A stretch of 64,000 nucleotides of DNA from Phycisphaerales bacterium (GTDB lineage: Bacteria; Planctomycetota; Phycisphaerae; Phycisphaerales; UBA1924), in contig JAJDDC010000070.1 in the NCBI GenBank assembly GCA_029260515.1, positions 558,001-622,000 on the forward strand, read 5' to 3'. Position 1 is the stretch's first letter; every line of letters begins with the position of its first letter. The notes under the pieces were generated by a model. The model was not told the DNA's origin and searched no databases. It saw only the letters and a program-made list of their open reading frames with translations. Both the position numbers and the translations under genes were made by a program. This document shows, piece after piece, positions 8,032-16,498 of the stretch.

Positions 8032-9357
8032 ATGAGCACACGACGCGTCGTCATCACGGGCATGGGCTGGGAGACGCCCCTGGGCGCCGACCTCGAGGGC
8101 GTGTGGTCCAAGCTTCTCGCGGGCACGAGCGCCATCGGCCCGGTGACGCGGTACGACGCTGCCAGCTTCGCGACCAACTTCGCGGCCGAGGTCAGGGGCT
8201 TCGACCTCGCCTCGTCCCTGGGCGAGCGGGCCGGCGCCCACCGGCACGCGGGTGTGAGCACGAAGTTCGCCCTCGCCGCGGCACGCCGCGCGTGGGACCA
8301 GGCGGGGATGGAGGGCGTCGATCCCAGGCGGGTGGGCATCTACATGGGCGCGGGCGAGGGGTCGCTGGATTTCGAGAACTTCGCCGCGGCCAACATCGCG
8401 GGGTGGGACGCCCAGACGCAGACCGTGGACGGCAGGGCCTGGGCCGGCGTCGCCCACGAGCGGATGACCCGCGAGCGCGAGGTCGAGCAAGAGCCGCACA
8501 TGACGGTCACGCACCTGGCCCAGGAGTTCGGCTGCCGCGGGCCCGCGTACAACTGCATGACAGCGTGCGCCGCGGGCGCGCAGTCCGTGGGCGAGGCCAG
8601 CGAGATCATCCGCCGGGGCGACGCAGACGCGATGCTCGCCGGCGGGGCCCATTCGATGATCCACCCGTTGGGCATGACCGGGTTCATCCGGCTCACCGCG
8701 ATGTCCACGCGCCGTGACGACCCGCTGACCGCCAGCCGCCCGTTCGACGCGACCCGCGACGGCTTTGTCATGGGGGAGGGCGCGGGCGTGCTCGTTATCG
8801 AGGAGCTGGAGCACGCGCTGGCGCGTGGCGCGACGCCCGTCGCCGAGATCGCTGGCTACGGCTCGTCGGCCGACGCGTTCCGGATCACCGACATCCAGCC
8901 CGACGGCAAGGGCGCGGCCGCGGCGATGCGCCAGGCGCTTGCTCAGGCCGGCATCGACCCCGAGAAGCCGGACGCGAAGGGGCGCTCGCCCGTGCAATAC
9001 GTCAACGCGCACGGCACGGGCACGCAGGAGAACGACAAGATCGAGACCGCGGCCGTCAAGCTCGCCTTCGGCGACATGGCGGGCAAGCTGCTCTTCGGCT
9101 CGGTCAAAAGCATGCTCGGGCACCTGATCCAGGCGGCGGGCGCCGTCGAGCTGATCGTCTGCGTCAAGTCGATCCAGACCGGGGTCGTCCCGCCGACGTT
9201 GAACCTGAAGAACCCGGACCCGAACTGTGATCTTGATCACATCGCGGGCGGGGCGCGGGACCTGAACGCCGCGGGGGGCGTGGACGTCTGCCTGTCCAAC
9301 TCGTTCGGGTTTGGCGGGCAAAACGACGCGGTCTGCGTGCGGCGCTACGAGCCCTGA
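8032..9357 (+). CDS. Beta-ketoacyl-ACP synthase (FabF-type, active-site intact)
   Basis: A 441-residue KAS II-type enzyme that extends an acyl chain on acyl carrier protein by decarboxylative condensation with malonyl-ACP. It has the full catalytic set: Cys179 in 'CMTACAAGAQS', His327 in 'NAHGTGTQEN' and His364 in 'KSMLGHLIQAAGAVE'. The C-terminal Gly-rich 'SNSFGFGGQNDA' is also canonical. The start ATG follows a hairpin and a pyrimidine tract with no Shine-Dalgarno. Together with the dead KS at 5900 it forms a KS-alpha/KS-beta-like pair, suggesting a specialised fatty-acid or polyketide product rather than housekeeping synthesis. No ACP, ketoreductase or cyclase gene lies nearby, so the product cannot be named. 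Confidence 0.9.
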   Translation: MSTRRVVITGMGWETPLGADLEGVWSKLLAGTSAIGPVTRYDAASFATNFAAEVRGFDLASSLGERAGAHRHAGVSTKFALAAARRAWDQAGMEGVDPRRVGIYMGAGEGSLDFENFAAANIAGWDAQTQTVDGRAWAGVAHERMTREREVEQEPHMTVTHLAQEFGCRGPAYNCMTACAAGAQSVGEASEIIRRGDADAMLAGGAHSMIHPLGMTGFIRLTAMSTRRDDPLTASRPFDATRDGFVMGEGAGVLVIEELEHALARGATPVAEIAGYGSSADAFRITDIQPDGKGAAAAMRQALAQAGIDPEKPDAKGRSPVQYVNAHGTGTQENDKIETAAVKLAFGDMAGKLLFGSVKSMLGHLIQAAGAVELIVCVKSIQTGVVPPTLNLKNPDPNCDLDHIAGGARDLNAAGGVDVCLSNSFGFGGQNDAVCVRRYEP

Positions 9358-9421
9358 GGGGCGGTCTCGGCGGGCCAAGTGGCGTGTGAGGCGGTCGATA
9401 CGAATATTGTAGATTCGCAGT

Positions 9422-9450
9422 TTGCTGCCAACCGATGGAAATGTTATCAT
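9422..9450 (+). promoter_or_regulatory. Candidate sigma70-type promoter for the cysteine-rich peptide operon
   Basis: Inside an unusually AT-rich stretch (about 9395-9475) lie TTGCTG (9422-9427) and TATCAT (9445-9450) separated by 17 bases, close to the -35 and -10 consensus. Transcription would give a leader of about 70 bases before the ATG at 9527, which is preceded by a strong AAGGGGG site 5 bases upstream. The rest of the 170-bp gap after the KS gene shows nothing else clear. The match is by eye only. Confidence 0.45.
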
Positions 9451-9526
9451 GTTCAGATAACTGATACATTAGTTTGCGGCTCGCTGAACTCAGCGCCTCA
9501 AACACGCACGAGCAAAGGGGGACAAC

Positions 9527-9790
9527 ATGTTTAGGGGAGCCCAGGCGGTCGCGGCATTCGTGCTGGTCGGTGGTTCTGTCGCGTTCGGACAGTTTCTACC
9601 GCCACACTTTGTTGCGTGCGATTGCTCAGGCATCGCCGTCTGCAGCGGCGTGCCCGCCGCCAGTTGCAAGCTGAATGAGAACTGCGCCTGCTGCCGCCAG
9701 GGCGCCGGCGCCTGGACGTGCAAGTGCTGCACGGCGACGTTCGACTGCCTCAATGCTTCCGGCTGGACGTGCAACGAGGTAGCCCAGTAA
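9527..9790 (+). CDS. Small secreted protein with twelve cysteines
   Basis: An 87-residue protein. Residues 1-21 form a signal peptide ('GAQAVAAFVLVGGSVAFG'), leaving about 66 mature residues with 12 Cys (positions 31, 33, 39, 47, 53, 55, 56, 65, 67, 68, 74, 82) and exactly two Trp (63 and 80). The even count suggests up to six disulfides formed outside the cytoplasm. I recognise no family. It is followed by a membrane-anchored protein and then a MauE-type membrane protein. In methylamine dehydrogenase systems MauE is needed for the disulfide-rich small subunit, which offers an analogy but not an identification. The strong ribosome-binding site and short, clean frame support a real gene. Confidence 0.7.
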   Translation: MFRGAQAVAAFVLVGGSVAFGQFLPPHFVACDCSGIAVCSGVPAASCKLNENCACCRQGAGAWTCKCCTATFDCLNASGWTCNEVAQ

Positions 9791-9800
9791 TACTGTCCCC

Positions 9801-10727
9801 GTGACGGCCCGGGGTGTGCTGCGCCGGGGTGCTCGATCGATCCCTTCGGAGATTGATGCATTGTCGAACACGGCACGCATTATGATCGTGGTATGCGTTG
9901 CGGTGCTGGTCGTCAGCTTCGCGGTCTGGCAGAGCAGGGTGCTGGGGCCGTGGCGTGACGACGGGTCGCCGACATACGAGCAGATGGTCGAGGCGGGACG
10001 ACGGGTCTACACGAGGGTCAGGATGACCCCCGTGGACAGCTACGCCTCCGCCGACGAGCTGCGCGGGGCCTTGCTCCATGCGGTGGACGGGATCCAGTCC
10101 GACCCGCGAGCGGGCGAGCAGATCATCTCCCAGGCGGCGGACTTGTTGTATTACAGATTTTCTCAGAGGTCGCCCGAGGCGTACGCGACCAGTCGCGAGA
10201 GCTGGGGATACCGTCGGTTCTCGACGGCCGAAATGCGACGGAGGATGATCGCCGAGGACTACGAGTACATCTTCGGCGAGCCATACCCGGGCGACGAGCA
10301 GATCGAGGAAGTGTATCGTCGGCTCTGGCTGTCGTCCGTTGAACGAGATGACGGCGCTTCGCGGATTGCGAAGCTGAGCGCGACTGGGATGGGCGCTGAA
10401 ATCGCATTCGCCGACCGCTTATGCCTTGAGAACATGGGCGAGTGGCCCCGGCTCTCGGGCGAGCTCGGCGAGGAGGCCTGGCACGGCAAGGGCAGCGGCG
10501 CTTGCAGATCCTGGTTCTCGGCGCCCCACGGCACACTCGCGGAGGGCCTCCAAGCGAGCGGAGACTGCGCGCGCGCCGCCCTGCTTGGAATCGTGATCGA
10601 GGCAGAGAACGGAGTGCGATACCCAATCGTGATGACGTTCTACCAGCTCGAACCGGGAGAGGCTTGGTGGATCGCCGCGTACGGCTGGATGAACGCCGAC
10701 GCGTCTCTGCCCGTGGTTGAGTACTAG
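9801..10727 (+). CDS. Hypothetical membrane-anchored protein
   Basis: About 308 residues if GTG at 9801 is used. One TM helix at roughly residues 27-45 ('IMIVVCVAVLVVSFAVW') is followed by a mostly polar exported domain rich in Arg, Glu and Tyr, with no motif I recognise. The domain has three scattered Cys. TTG at 9861 or ATG at 9882 would shorten the cytoplasmic N-terminus and are real alternatives. It lies 10 bp after the 12-cysteine peptide gene and 9 bp before the MauE-pilin fusion, so the three almost certainly form one transcript. Function unknown; a surface-anchored partner of the small peptide is a guess. Confidence 0.6.
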   Translation: MTARGVLRRGARSIPSEIDALSNTARIMIVVCVAVLVVSFAVWQSRVLGPWRDDGSPTYEQMVEAGRRVYTRVRMTPVDSYASADELRGALLHAVDGIQSDPRAGEQIISQAADLLYYRFSQRSPEAYATSRESWGYRRFSTAEMRRRMIAEDYEYIFGEPYPGDEQIEEVYRRLWLSSVERDDGASRIAKLSATGMGAEIAFADRLCLENMGEWPRLSGELGEEAWHGKGSGACRSWFSAPHGTLAEGLQASGDCARAALLGIVIEAENGVRYPIVMTFYQLEPGEAWWIAAYGWMNADASLPVVEY

Positions 10728-10736
10728 GCGGACTGA

Positions 10737-11969
10737 ATGAAAATACAACGCTCCAGGACGACGCTGGCGATCTGGCTGAGTGCCCTGCTCGGGCTGCTCT
10801 TCGTCTATGCCGGCGTGCAGAAGAGCATCGCCCCTGATGCGTTCGGGCGCGTCATCTGGTACATCCTCGGGCAAGACGGTTCCTTCGTCAGAGCTGCGGT
10901 GCTTGTCGGGGTCGTTCTCGCCGCGGCGGAGGTTGCTCTGGGGCTCTCGCTGATCCTCTGGCCCGGGAATCGGCGCCTCGGGATCGTGACGGTCCTGTTT
11001 CTGGCGATTGTCACAGGGGGTCTGGTCTGCCTCACGATGTCGAGCGGCGCGCCGAGTTGTGGGTGCTTCGGCACACCCCGCCTACAAGGCCGTTCGGAGC
11101 TCGGCGTCGGAGTCGTGAGGAACGCGGGGCTCGCGTGGCTCGCGTTGCTCGTCGCGGTTCCCAGGCCGCGCGGTCGCTGGCGGGCTGACGATGCCCCTCC
11201 GCGCTCGGGTGCGGGCGGATTCACGATCATTGAGGCTCTCGTGACGATCACCATCATCGCCGTTCTGCTCGCGATCGTTCTTCCCACGCTCGCAGGATCC
11301 AGAGAGTCGGGCGAGCGCCTCCGCCGCCTCGCGGCGGCTCGCCAGTTGGGCGCTGCGGTGGAGATGTACGGCGGTGACTACGCGGGCTCGTATCCGTACC
11401 TGACCGTGCCGCACGACCGCGTCCCGTCGTTCACATCGCGTCCGACAATCGGGCGTCCAAGCGAGCAGTTCTCGCCGCCCGGGTTCTCCGCGGGCTACTT
11501 CAAGCCGCACGCGTGGTTCTGGGCGGGCCTGCTCGTCCCTGAGTACTACGCGGATCGCGAGTCCATCGAGCCGGAAGCTCGGCGCGAGTATTTCCGTGCC
11601 CGCGGCTGGTCGGACAGGATCGTGGCTGCCAACTTCACGCTCTCGAACACCGTCGTTGCCGATCCGCGCTTCTGGGAAGATACGGGGGTATCGGTTTGGA
11701 GCCGCCCGGAATATCTCCGCGGCACGCGATCCTCGGAGACCCATTTTCCGGGCCAAAAGGGGCTTTTTATCTGGGGCATCGCCGGGGCGGGAGGGCCGAC
11801 ATTCGGCCGGTCGCCGCGGGCGACGGGATTCGCCGACGGCTCCGCGGTGGCGATAGACGACCAAACCCTCATCGCCATCCCGTACGTGACTCGCCCCTAC
11901 GGCAGCGTTCCGATCGGCGTCATCTCCACACGCGACGGGCTCCGTGGACTCGACGTCACGCAACGATGA
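10737..11969 (+). CDS. MauE/DoxX-like redox membrane domain fused to a type IV pilin-like protein
   Basis: Residues 8-142 form four TM helices with a Cys pair in 'SCGCFG' (C108, C110), as in MauE/DoxX-family membrane proteins linked to disulfide chemistry. After a basic linker comes a complete prepilin N-terminus at 158-185: 'GAGGFTIIEALVTITIIAVL', with the cleavage site Gly161|Phe162 and Glu166 at +5. The remaining 220 residues resemble DUF1559-type planctomycete pilin-like proteins, ending in 'ATGFADGSAVAIDD'. A prepilin peptidase cutting at Gly161 would separate the two halves. No frameshift is visible at the junction, so the fusion is encoded, though a sequencing error that removed a stop cannot be excluded. 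Role unknown. Confidence 0.75.
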   Translation: MKIQRSRTTLAIWLSALLGLLFVYAGVQKSIAPDAFGRVIWYILGQDGSFVRAAVLVGVVLAAAEVALGLSLILWPGNRRLGIVTVLFLAIVTGGLVCLTMSSGAPSCGCFGTPRLQGRSELGVGVVRNAGLAWLALLVAVPRPRGRWRADDAPPRSGAGGFTIIEALVTITIIAVLLAIVLPTLAGSRESGERLRRLAAARQLGAAVEMYGGDYAGSYPYLTVPHDRVPSFTSRPTIGRPSEQFSPPGFSAGYFKPHAWFWAGLLVPEYYADRESIEPEARREYFRARGWSDRIVAANFTLSNTVVADPRFWEDTGVSVWSRPEYLRGTRSSETHFPGQKGLFIWGIAGAGGPTFGRSPRATGFADGSAVAIDDQTLIAIPYVTRPYGSVPIGVISTRDGLRGLDVTQR

Positions 11970-11984
11970 TCGGTCCTGCGGCGT

Positions 11985-13286
11985 TCAGATCCCCTCGCCC
12001 ATCGCCAGCTCGATCGCGTCGCAGAAGCGGCCCAACTCCTCGTGGGTGGTGTACACGCTCGGGCTGACGCGCAGGCCTTCGAACTCGTCGTGCATGACGG
12101 CGACCGTCAGGACCCGGTGCTGCTTCCAAAGCCAGTTCCGAAGGTCGTTCGTGTCGAGGCCTTCGACCTTGACGTTCGCGATGCCGCACGCGAAGCCGGG
12201 CGTCCGGCTGGTGTTGAAGCGCACCCGGTCGCGGGCGCCCAGGCGGTCCATCCAGTATTCGCGCAGGTGGACCATCCGCGCCTGCTTGCGCTCGCCGCCG
12301 ATCGCCTGGTGGAAGGTGAGGGCCTCGGCGATGGCGAGGAAGTTGGCCGCCGGGTGCGTGCCGATCTCCTCGAACTTGCGGATGTCCTCGTCCTGCGACT
12401 CGCTGGCCGCCATCATGGGCCAGAGGTCTTTGATTTTGCCCTTGCGGACGTAGAGCAGGCCCGTGCCGTGGGGGGCGAAGAGCCATTTGTGCAGGCTCGT
12501 CGCGTAGTAGTCGCAATCCAAATCACTCAGCTTGAAGTCGAAGTGGGCGAGCGCGTGGGCGCCGTCCACAATGACGGGGATGCCGTAGCCCCGGGCCATC
12601 GCGACGACCTTCTTCACGGGCAGGATCTGCCCGGTGATGTTGATCATGTGGCACATCAGGATGAGCTTGGTGCGGGCGGTGATGTTGGACTCGAACAGGC
12701 GGACGATCTCGTCGTCGTCCTCGCACGGCGTCGGGATCGCGAACTGCTTAAGGCGCACGCCCTCACGCCGGGCCCGCTGCTGGAAGGTCGTGACCATCCG
12801 CGGGTAGTCCTGCGTCGTGGTCAGGACTTCTTCGCCGGATGACAGGTCGAATCCGAGCTGGCAGATCTGCAGGCCCTCGGAGGCGTTGCGTGTGATCGCG
12901 ATCTCTTCGGCGTCCACGCCCCATTGGCGGGCCAGGCGGGCGCGGACCTGCTCCTTCTGGGGCTCGAGGACGTGCCACATGTTGTGCGGCGGGCACTGGT
13001 TCGAGAAGTCCAGGTGGCGCTTCATCGCGTCCTGGACGGAGGCGGGGGCGGGCGAGACGCCGCCGTTGTTCAGGTTGATGATCGAGCGGTCCACCGTGAA
13101 CGCCTGCTGGGCGCGGGCCCAGAAGTCCTCGTCGCGGGCGATCTCGTCGGGTGCGCCCCGGACCAGGGCAAGCTCCTCGGTGATCGACGCCAGGGCGCCT
13201 GTCTCGGTGTGTGGACGGGCCAGCGCCAGCGAGGGGGCGGCGAGAGCTCCGGCGGCGGTCGTCAGGAAATCGCGTCTGGTGTGCAT
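11985..13286 (-). CDS. Exported class V aminotransferase-fold PLP enzyme
   Basis: A 433-residue protein with a Tat signal at the N-terminus ('TRRDFLTTAAGALAAPSLAL'), so it is folded with its PLP in the cytoplasm and exported. The rest is a fold type I class V enzyme: substrate-binding 'SIINLNNGGVSPAPASVQDA', Asp in 'IPVIVDGAHALAH', and the PLP lysine in 'ATSLHKWLFAPHGTGLLYVR'. It most resembles the isopenicillin-N-epimerase-like branch of the class, but the substrate cannot be told from sequence. It is convergent with the MauE-pilin gene with a 15-bp gap. Family is secure; reaction is open. Confidence 0.85.
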   Translation of the reverse strand: MHTRRDFLTTAAGALAAPSLALARPHTETGALASITEELALVRGAPDEIARDEDFWARAQQAFTVDRSIINLNNGGVSPAPASVQDAMKRHLDFSNQCPPHNMWHVLEPQKEQVRARLARQWGVDAEEIAITRNASEGLQICQLGFDLSSGEEVLTTTQDYPRMVTTFQQRARREGVRLKQFAIPTPCEDDDEIVRLFESNITARTKLILMCHMINITGQILPVKKVVAMARGYGIPVIVDGAHALAHFDFKLSDLDCDYYATSLHKWLFAPHGTGLLYVRKGKIKDLWPMMAASESQDEDIRKFEEIGTHPAANFLAIAEALTFHQAIGGERKQARMVHLREYWMDRLGARDRVRFNTSRTPGFACGIANVKVEGLDTNDLRNWLWKQHRVLTVAVMHDEFEGLRVSPSVYTTHEELGRFCDAIELAMGEGI

Positions 13287-13402
13287 GGCGCGAGTCTACT
13301 GGCCCGCCCCGGCGCCTCCCAGGCCGCGACCGGGCGCCCTGGCGAACCCCCGGTGCAGACCCCGGCGTACTCCGGTCGATGAACCACTGGAGGCGCGCAC
13401 GC

Positions 13403-14050
13403 ATGAAGGACATCGGGATCACGAGGCTGGCCAGCGCCGGGGCGATCATCGTCGCCTCGGGCGTCGCGGGTCTGTTCGGCTACCAGCTGCTCCGGGCCAA
13501 CATCGTCGAGGACGTGTACCGCGATCGCCTCCAGGAGCTGGCGGGCGAGTACCACGGCTTGCGGGCGACGTACAACGAGGCCGTCAGGCGGACGGCGGTC
13601 ACCGAGCTGGTTGTCGTGGACAACGCGTTGAGCGTCCGTGTGCGCACCGCGACGGGCGTCGAGCGCGAGATCCGGACCCCCTTCGACCCCTCGGGTGAGA
13701 TCTACGTCGATTACGTCGTGCTCGATGGGCGTGTGTGGATGCGCCGCGTCTTTGACGCGCAGACCCCGCCCAGCAAGGGGATCCTCGTGGACCCCGAACT
13801 GGCGAGCGTGGACTGGGACCGCGACGGCGCCCGCTTCGGCAAGGCGGTGTACAGGTCGCTGTCCGAGGGCCGCTGGGTGATCTCGGTCTCGGGCGACGGC
13901 TCGCTGGGCATCGTCCGGGGCGGGCCCGAGCCGGCGACGTTGTCGCCCGCGCCCGAGCTGGGCGAGTTTGCAGAGATGCACGAGGACCTGGAAAGCCGCG
14001 TCTCGCGGATCGGCGCGGGCGAGGTATTCTCGCGGATGTTCGGGGGGTAG
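13403..14050 (+). CDS. Hypothetical single-TM exported protein
   Basis: A 215-residue protein; ATG at 13403 has GGAGG ending 9 bases upstream, better than ATG at 13379. One TM helix near residues 8-27 ('LASAGAIIVASGVAGLFGYQ') precedes a short coiled-coil-like stretch ('RDRLQELAGEYHGLRATYNE') and a beta-rich exported domain. No family is recognised. It is followed by a VOC gene. The codon use matches its neighbours. Could be a periplasmic assembly or stress protein, but nothing in the sequence says which. Confidence 0.6.
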   Translation: MKDIGITRLASAGAIIVASGVAGLFGYQLLRANIVEDVYRDRLQELAGEYHGLRATYNEAVRRTAVTELVVVDNALSVRVRTATGVEREIRTPFDPSGEIYVDYVVLDGRVWMRRVFDAQTPPSKGILVDPELASVDWDRDGARFGKAVYRSLSEGRWVISVSGDGSLGIVRGGPEPATLSPAPELGEFAEMHEDLESRVSRIGAGEVFSRMFGG

Positions 14051-14115
14051 CTCGGCGGCGAGGGTATCGCTCGCCCACCACTGCACCGGCGCCGCCCCGA
14101 GACGGTATCCACGGC

Positions 14116-14514
14116 ATGGCAACAGACACAAAGCCGTTCATCGAGCACGTCGCCCCGCTGCTGCCGGTCGTGGACATGGCCTCGACGATCGCGTGGTACC
14201 GCGAGAAGCTCGGGTTCAAGGTCCACTCCATCGACCGCGACGAGAACCTGCCCGAGCCCGCCATCGGGTACGCCGTGCTCGTGCGCGACGGCGCGGCGGT
14301 GCACATGCAGATGCAGTTCGCCAAGGACTGCCCACCCGGGCGCCAGATCCAGCTCCGCTTCCAGGTCAGGAACGTGGACGCGGTGTACGCGGACCTCGAC
14401 GCCCGCGGCGCCGTCCCGGCGGGCAAGGCGCCACGCGACACCGACTGGGGCACACGCGAGTTCGGCTTCTTCGACCCCGACGGCGTGGGACTGCACTTCT
14501 ACGAGGACAGGTAG
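14116..14514 (+). CDS. VOC-superfamily (glyoxalase/bleomycin-resistance-like) protein
   Basis: A 132-residue single-module vicinal-oxygen-chelate protein. The opening 'APLLPVVDMASTIAWYREKL' and the closing 'TREFGFFDPDGVGLHFYE' are the two beta-alpha-beta halves of the fold. A His ('AAVHMQMQF') and the terminal Glu are candidate metal ligands. Such proteins include glyoxalases, dioxygenases and drug-binding resistance proteins; the substrate is not readable. It stands alone between a hypothetical gene and glycyl-tRNA synthetase. Confidence 0.82.
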   Translation: MATDTKPFIEHVAPLLPVVDMASTIAWYREKLGFKVHSIDRDENLPEPAIGYAVLVRDGAAVHMQMQFAKDCPPGRQIQLRFQVRNVDAVYADLDARGAVPAGKAPRDTDWGTREFGFFDPDGVGLHFYEDR

Positions 14515-14668
14515 GCGAGGTCGCGGATCGCGAAGTGGCGAAGTCGGGACTCGGGGAGGGGCCCGCGGACGCCGATCGCACGCGTCCCGCGACTCCGCGT
14601 TTCGCCACTCGCGACCTCGCCATTTCGCCACCCCCCCTACAGTTCGCCCCTGCACCCGGGAGCGAGCG

Positions 14669-16282
14669 ATGACCGAGTCCCAGCCCGAGACGAACCCGAG
14701 CGCCGACACCGGCAAGAAGTCCATGGACGAGATCATGGCGCTGTGCAAGCGCCGTGGGTTCGTCTACCCCGCATCGGAGATCTACGGCGGGATCAACGGC
14801 TTCTGGGACTACGGGCCCCTGGGTTCTCAGCTCAAGAAGAACCTCCGCGACGCGTGGTGGCACGACGTCGTCATGACGGGCTGCCGCGGCAAGACCGGGC
14901 CCGACGGGAACCCCGTCCGTGTCGTGCCCGTGGACACGTGCATCATCCAGAACCCGAAGGTGTGGGAGGCGTCCGGGCACGTCGGCGGGTTTAACGATCC
15001 GATGGTGGATTGCCGCGAGACGAAGTCCCGGTACCGGGCCGACCACGTGAAGTGCATGGGCGAGAAGGGCGATTCGTCCGGGCAGATCTACGCGTTCATC
15101 GATGGGGACGACGCGTCGTTCGAGGGCGCCCTCAAGAAGCTGGGCAAGTACAAGAAGAAGAATCTGACGCGCGACGAAGTGGACATCTGCCCGCTGACAG
15201 ACCTGTCGGTGGAAGAGCTGGCGATCACGGTCGGGCCCGACACGAAGGAGGTGGGCACGCTCACCGAGCCCCGCGCCTTCAACCTCATGTTCAAGACCTA
15301 CATCGGCGCCACCGCGACCGAGGACGACATCGCCTACCTCCGCCCCGAGACCGCCCAGGGCATCTTCATCCACTTCAAGAACGTCGTGGACACCACGCGC
15401 GTCGCCGTCCCCTTCGGCATCGCGCAGACGGGCAAGTCGTTCAGGAATGAAGTCACACCCCGCAACTTCACCTTCCGCAGCCGCGAGTTCGAGCAGATGG
15501 AGATCGAGTTCTTCTGCCACCCCGACGAGGCGGGGGCGTGGTACGAGTTCTGGCGCGACTGGCGGATGCAGTGGTGGAAGGACCTGGGCCTCGAGGGCGA
15601 GAACCTGATCCTGCGAGAGCACGAGAAAGATGAACTCGCCCACTACGCCAAGGAGGGCGCGGGCACGAGCGACATCGAGTACCGCTTCCCGTTCACCGCG
15701 CCCGGCTACGGCGAGCTCGAGGGCATCGCCGACCGGACGAACTTTGACCTCAAGCAGCACCAGGACCACTCCAAGAAGAAGATGGAGTACCACGACACCA
15801 CCCGCGGCGAGCCCCTGCCCAACGGACAGCCCAAGGGCGAGTGGTACATCCCCCACGTCATCGAGCCGTCGGCCGGCCTCGACCGCGGCGTGCTCGCGCT
15901 CTTGTGCGAGGCGTACACGCCCGACCCCGAGCGACCCAGCAAGGTGTACATGAAGTTTCACCCGCGGATAGCGCCGATCAAGGCCGCGATCTTCCCCCTG
16001 GTGAACAAGGACGGCATGCCCGACAAGGCGATGGAGATCTACCGGGCCGTCGTGCAGCGCGTCGGCGCCCACGGATTCGTCGAGTACGACCCCAAGCAGA
16101 ACATCGGCAAGCGCTACGCCCGCATGGACGAGGCGGGGTGCCCGTTCTGTTTTACGGTCGATTCCGAAACATTGACCGACGGCACGGTCACGGTCCGCGA
16201 CCGCGACACGCTGAGCCAGGAGCGGATACCGGCGGGCGATGTCCCCGGGTACCTCGCGGAGCGCCTCGGCCTCGGGTCCTGA
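14669..16282 (+). CDS. glyS: Glycyl-tRNA synthetase, single-chain (class IIa) type
   Basis: Charges tRNA-Gly with glycine. The 537-residue chain begins with the class-II-like 'CKRRGFVYPASEIYGGINGF'. Motif 2 surrounds 'YLRPETAQGIFIHFKNV' and 'FGIAQTGKSFRNEVTPRNFT'. 'FEQMEIEFFCHPDEA' and the C-terminal anticodon-binding domain, including 'CPFCFTVDSETLTDGTVTVR', are standard. This is the homodimeric, eukaryote-like type rather than the alpha2-beta2 type. GGAGCGAG lies just before ATG. It precedes the MacA-like gene by about 200 bp, probably as a separate unit. Confidence 0.95.
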   Translation: MTESQPETNPSADTGKKSMDEIMALCKRRGFVYPASEIYGGINGFWDYGPLGSQLKKNLRDAWWHDVVMTGCRGKTGPDGNPVRVVPVDTCIIQNPKVWEASGHVGGFNDPMVDCRETKSRYRADHVKCMGEKGDSSGQIYAFIDGDDASFEGALKKLGKYKKKNLTRDEVDICPLTDLSVEELAITVGPDTKEVGTLTEPRAFNLMFKTYIGATATEDDIAYLRPETAQGIFIHFKNVVDTTRVAVPFGIAQTGKSFRNEVTPRNFTFRSREFEQMEIEFFCHPDEAGAWYEFWRDWRMQWWKDLGLEGENLILREHEKDELAHYAKEGAGTSDIEYRFPFTAPGYGELEGIADRTNFDLKQHQDHSKKKMEYHDTTRGEPLPNGQPKGEWYIPHVIEPSAGLDRGVLALLCEAYTPDPERPSKVYMKFHPRIAPIKAAIFPLVNKDGMPDKAMEIYRAVVQRVGAHGFVEYDPKQNIGKRYARMDEAGCPFCFTVDSETLTDGTVTVRDRDTLSQERIPAGDVPGYLAERLGLGS

Positions 16283-16498
16283 GAGCCCGGCTGCTCGGGA
16301 TCGTGTGAACCGCGCGGGGCGCCGACACGACCGGGATTGAAACGTGCGGCCGGGTAGGGCGGTATAGCCTCCGGCGGGTCCGAAACGCTCCGTGGGCGGG
16401 TCCCAATGAGCCAATGCAAGGCGTCGCGCGTTCGCCGTCGCCGGGGTCTTGGGGGAGTTGGTCCGACGCCCGGCCCCCCGCTGGATCGGGAGCTTCGT

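Noticed and set aside
5980..9357. A 1125-codon frame that runs through the GxxExxY gene and into the active KS
   Set aside because: Only its last 441 codons, from ATG 8032, encode the KS. The upstream part is an Arg/Gly-rich shadow of the other genes, so no fusion is called.
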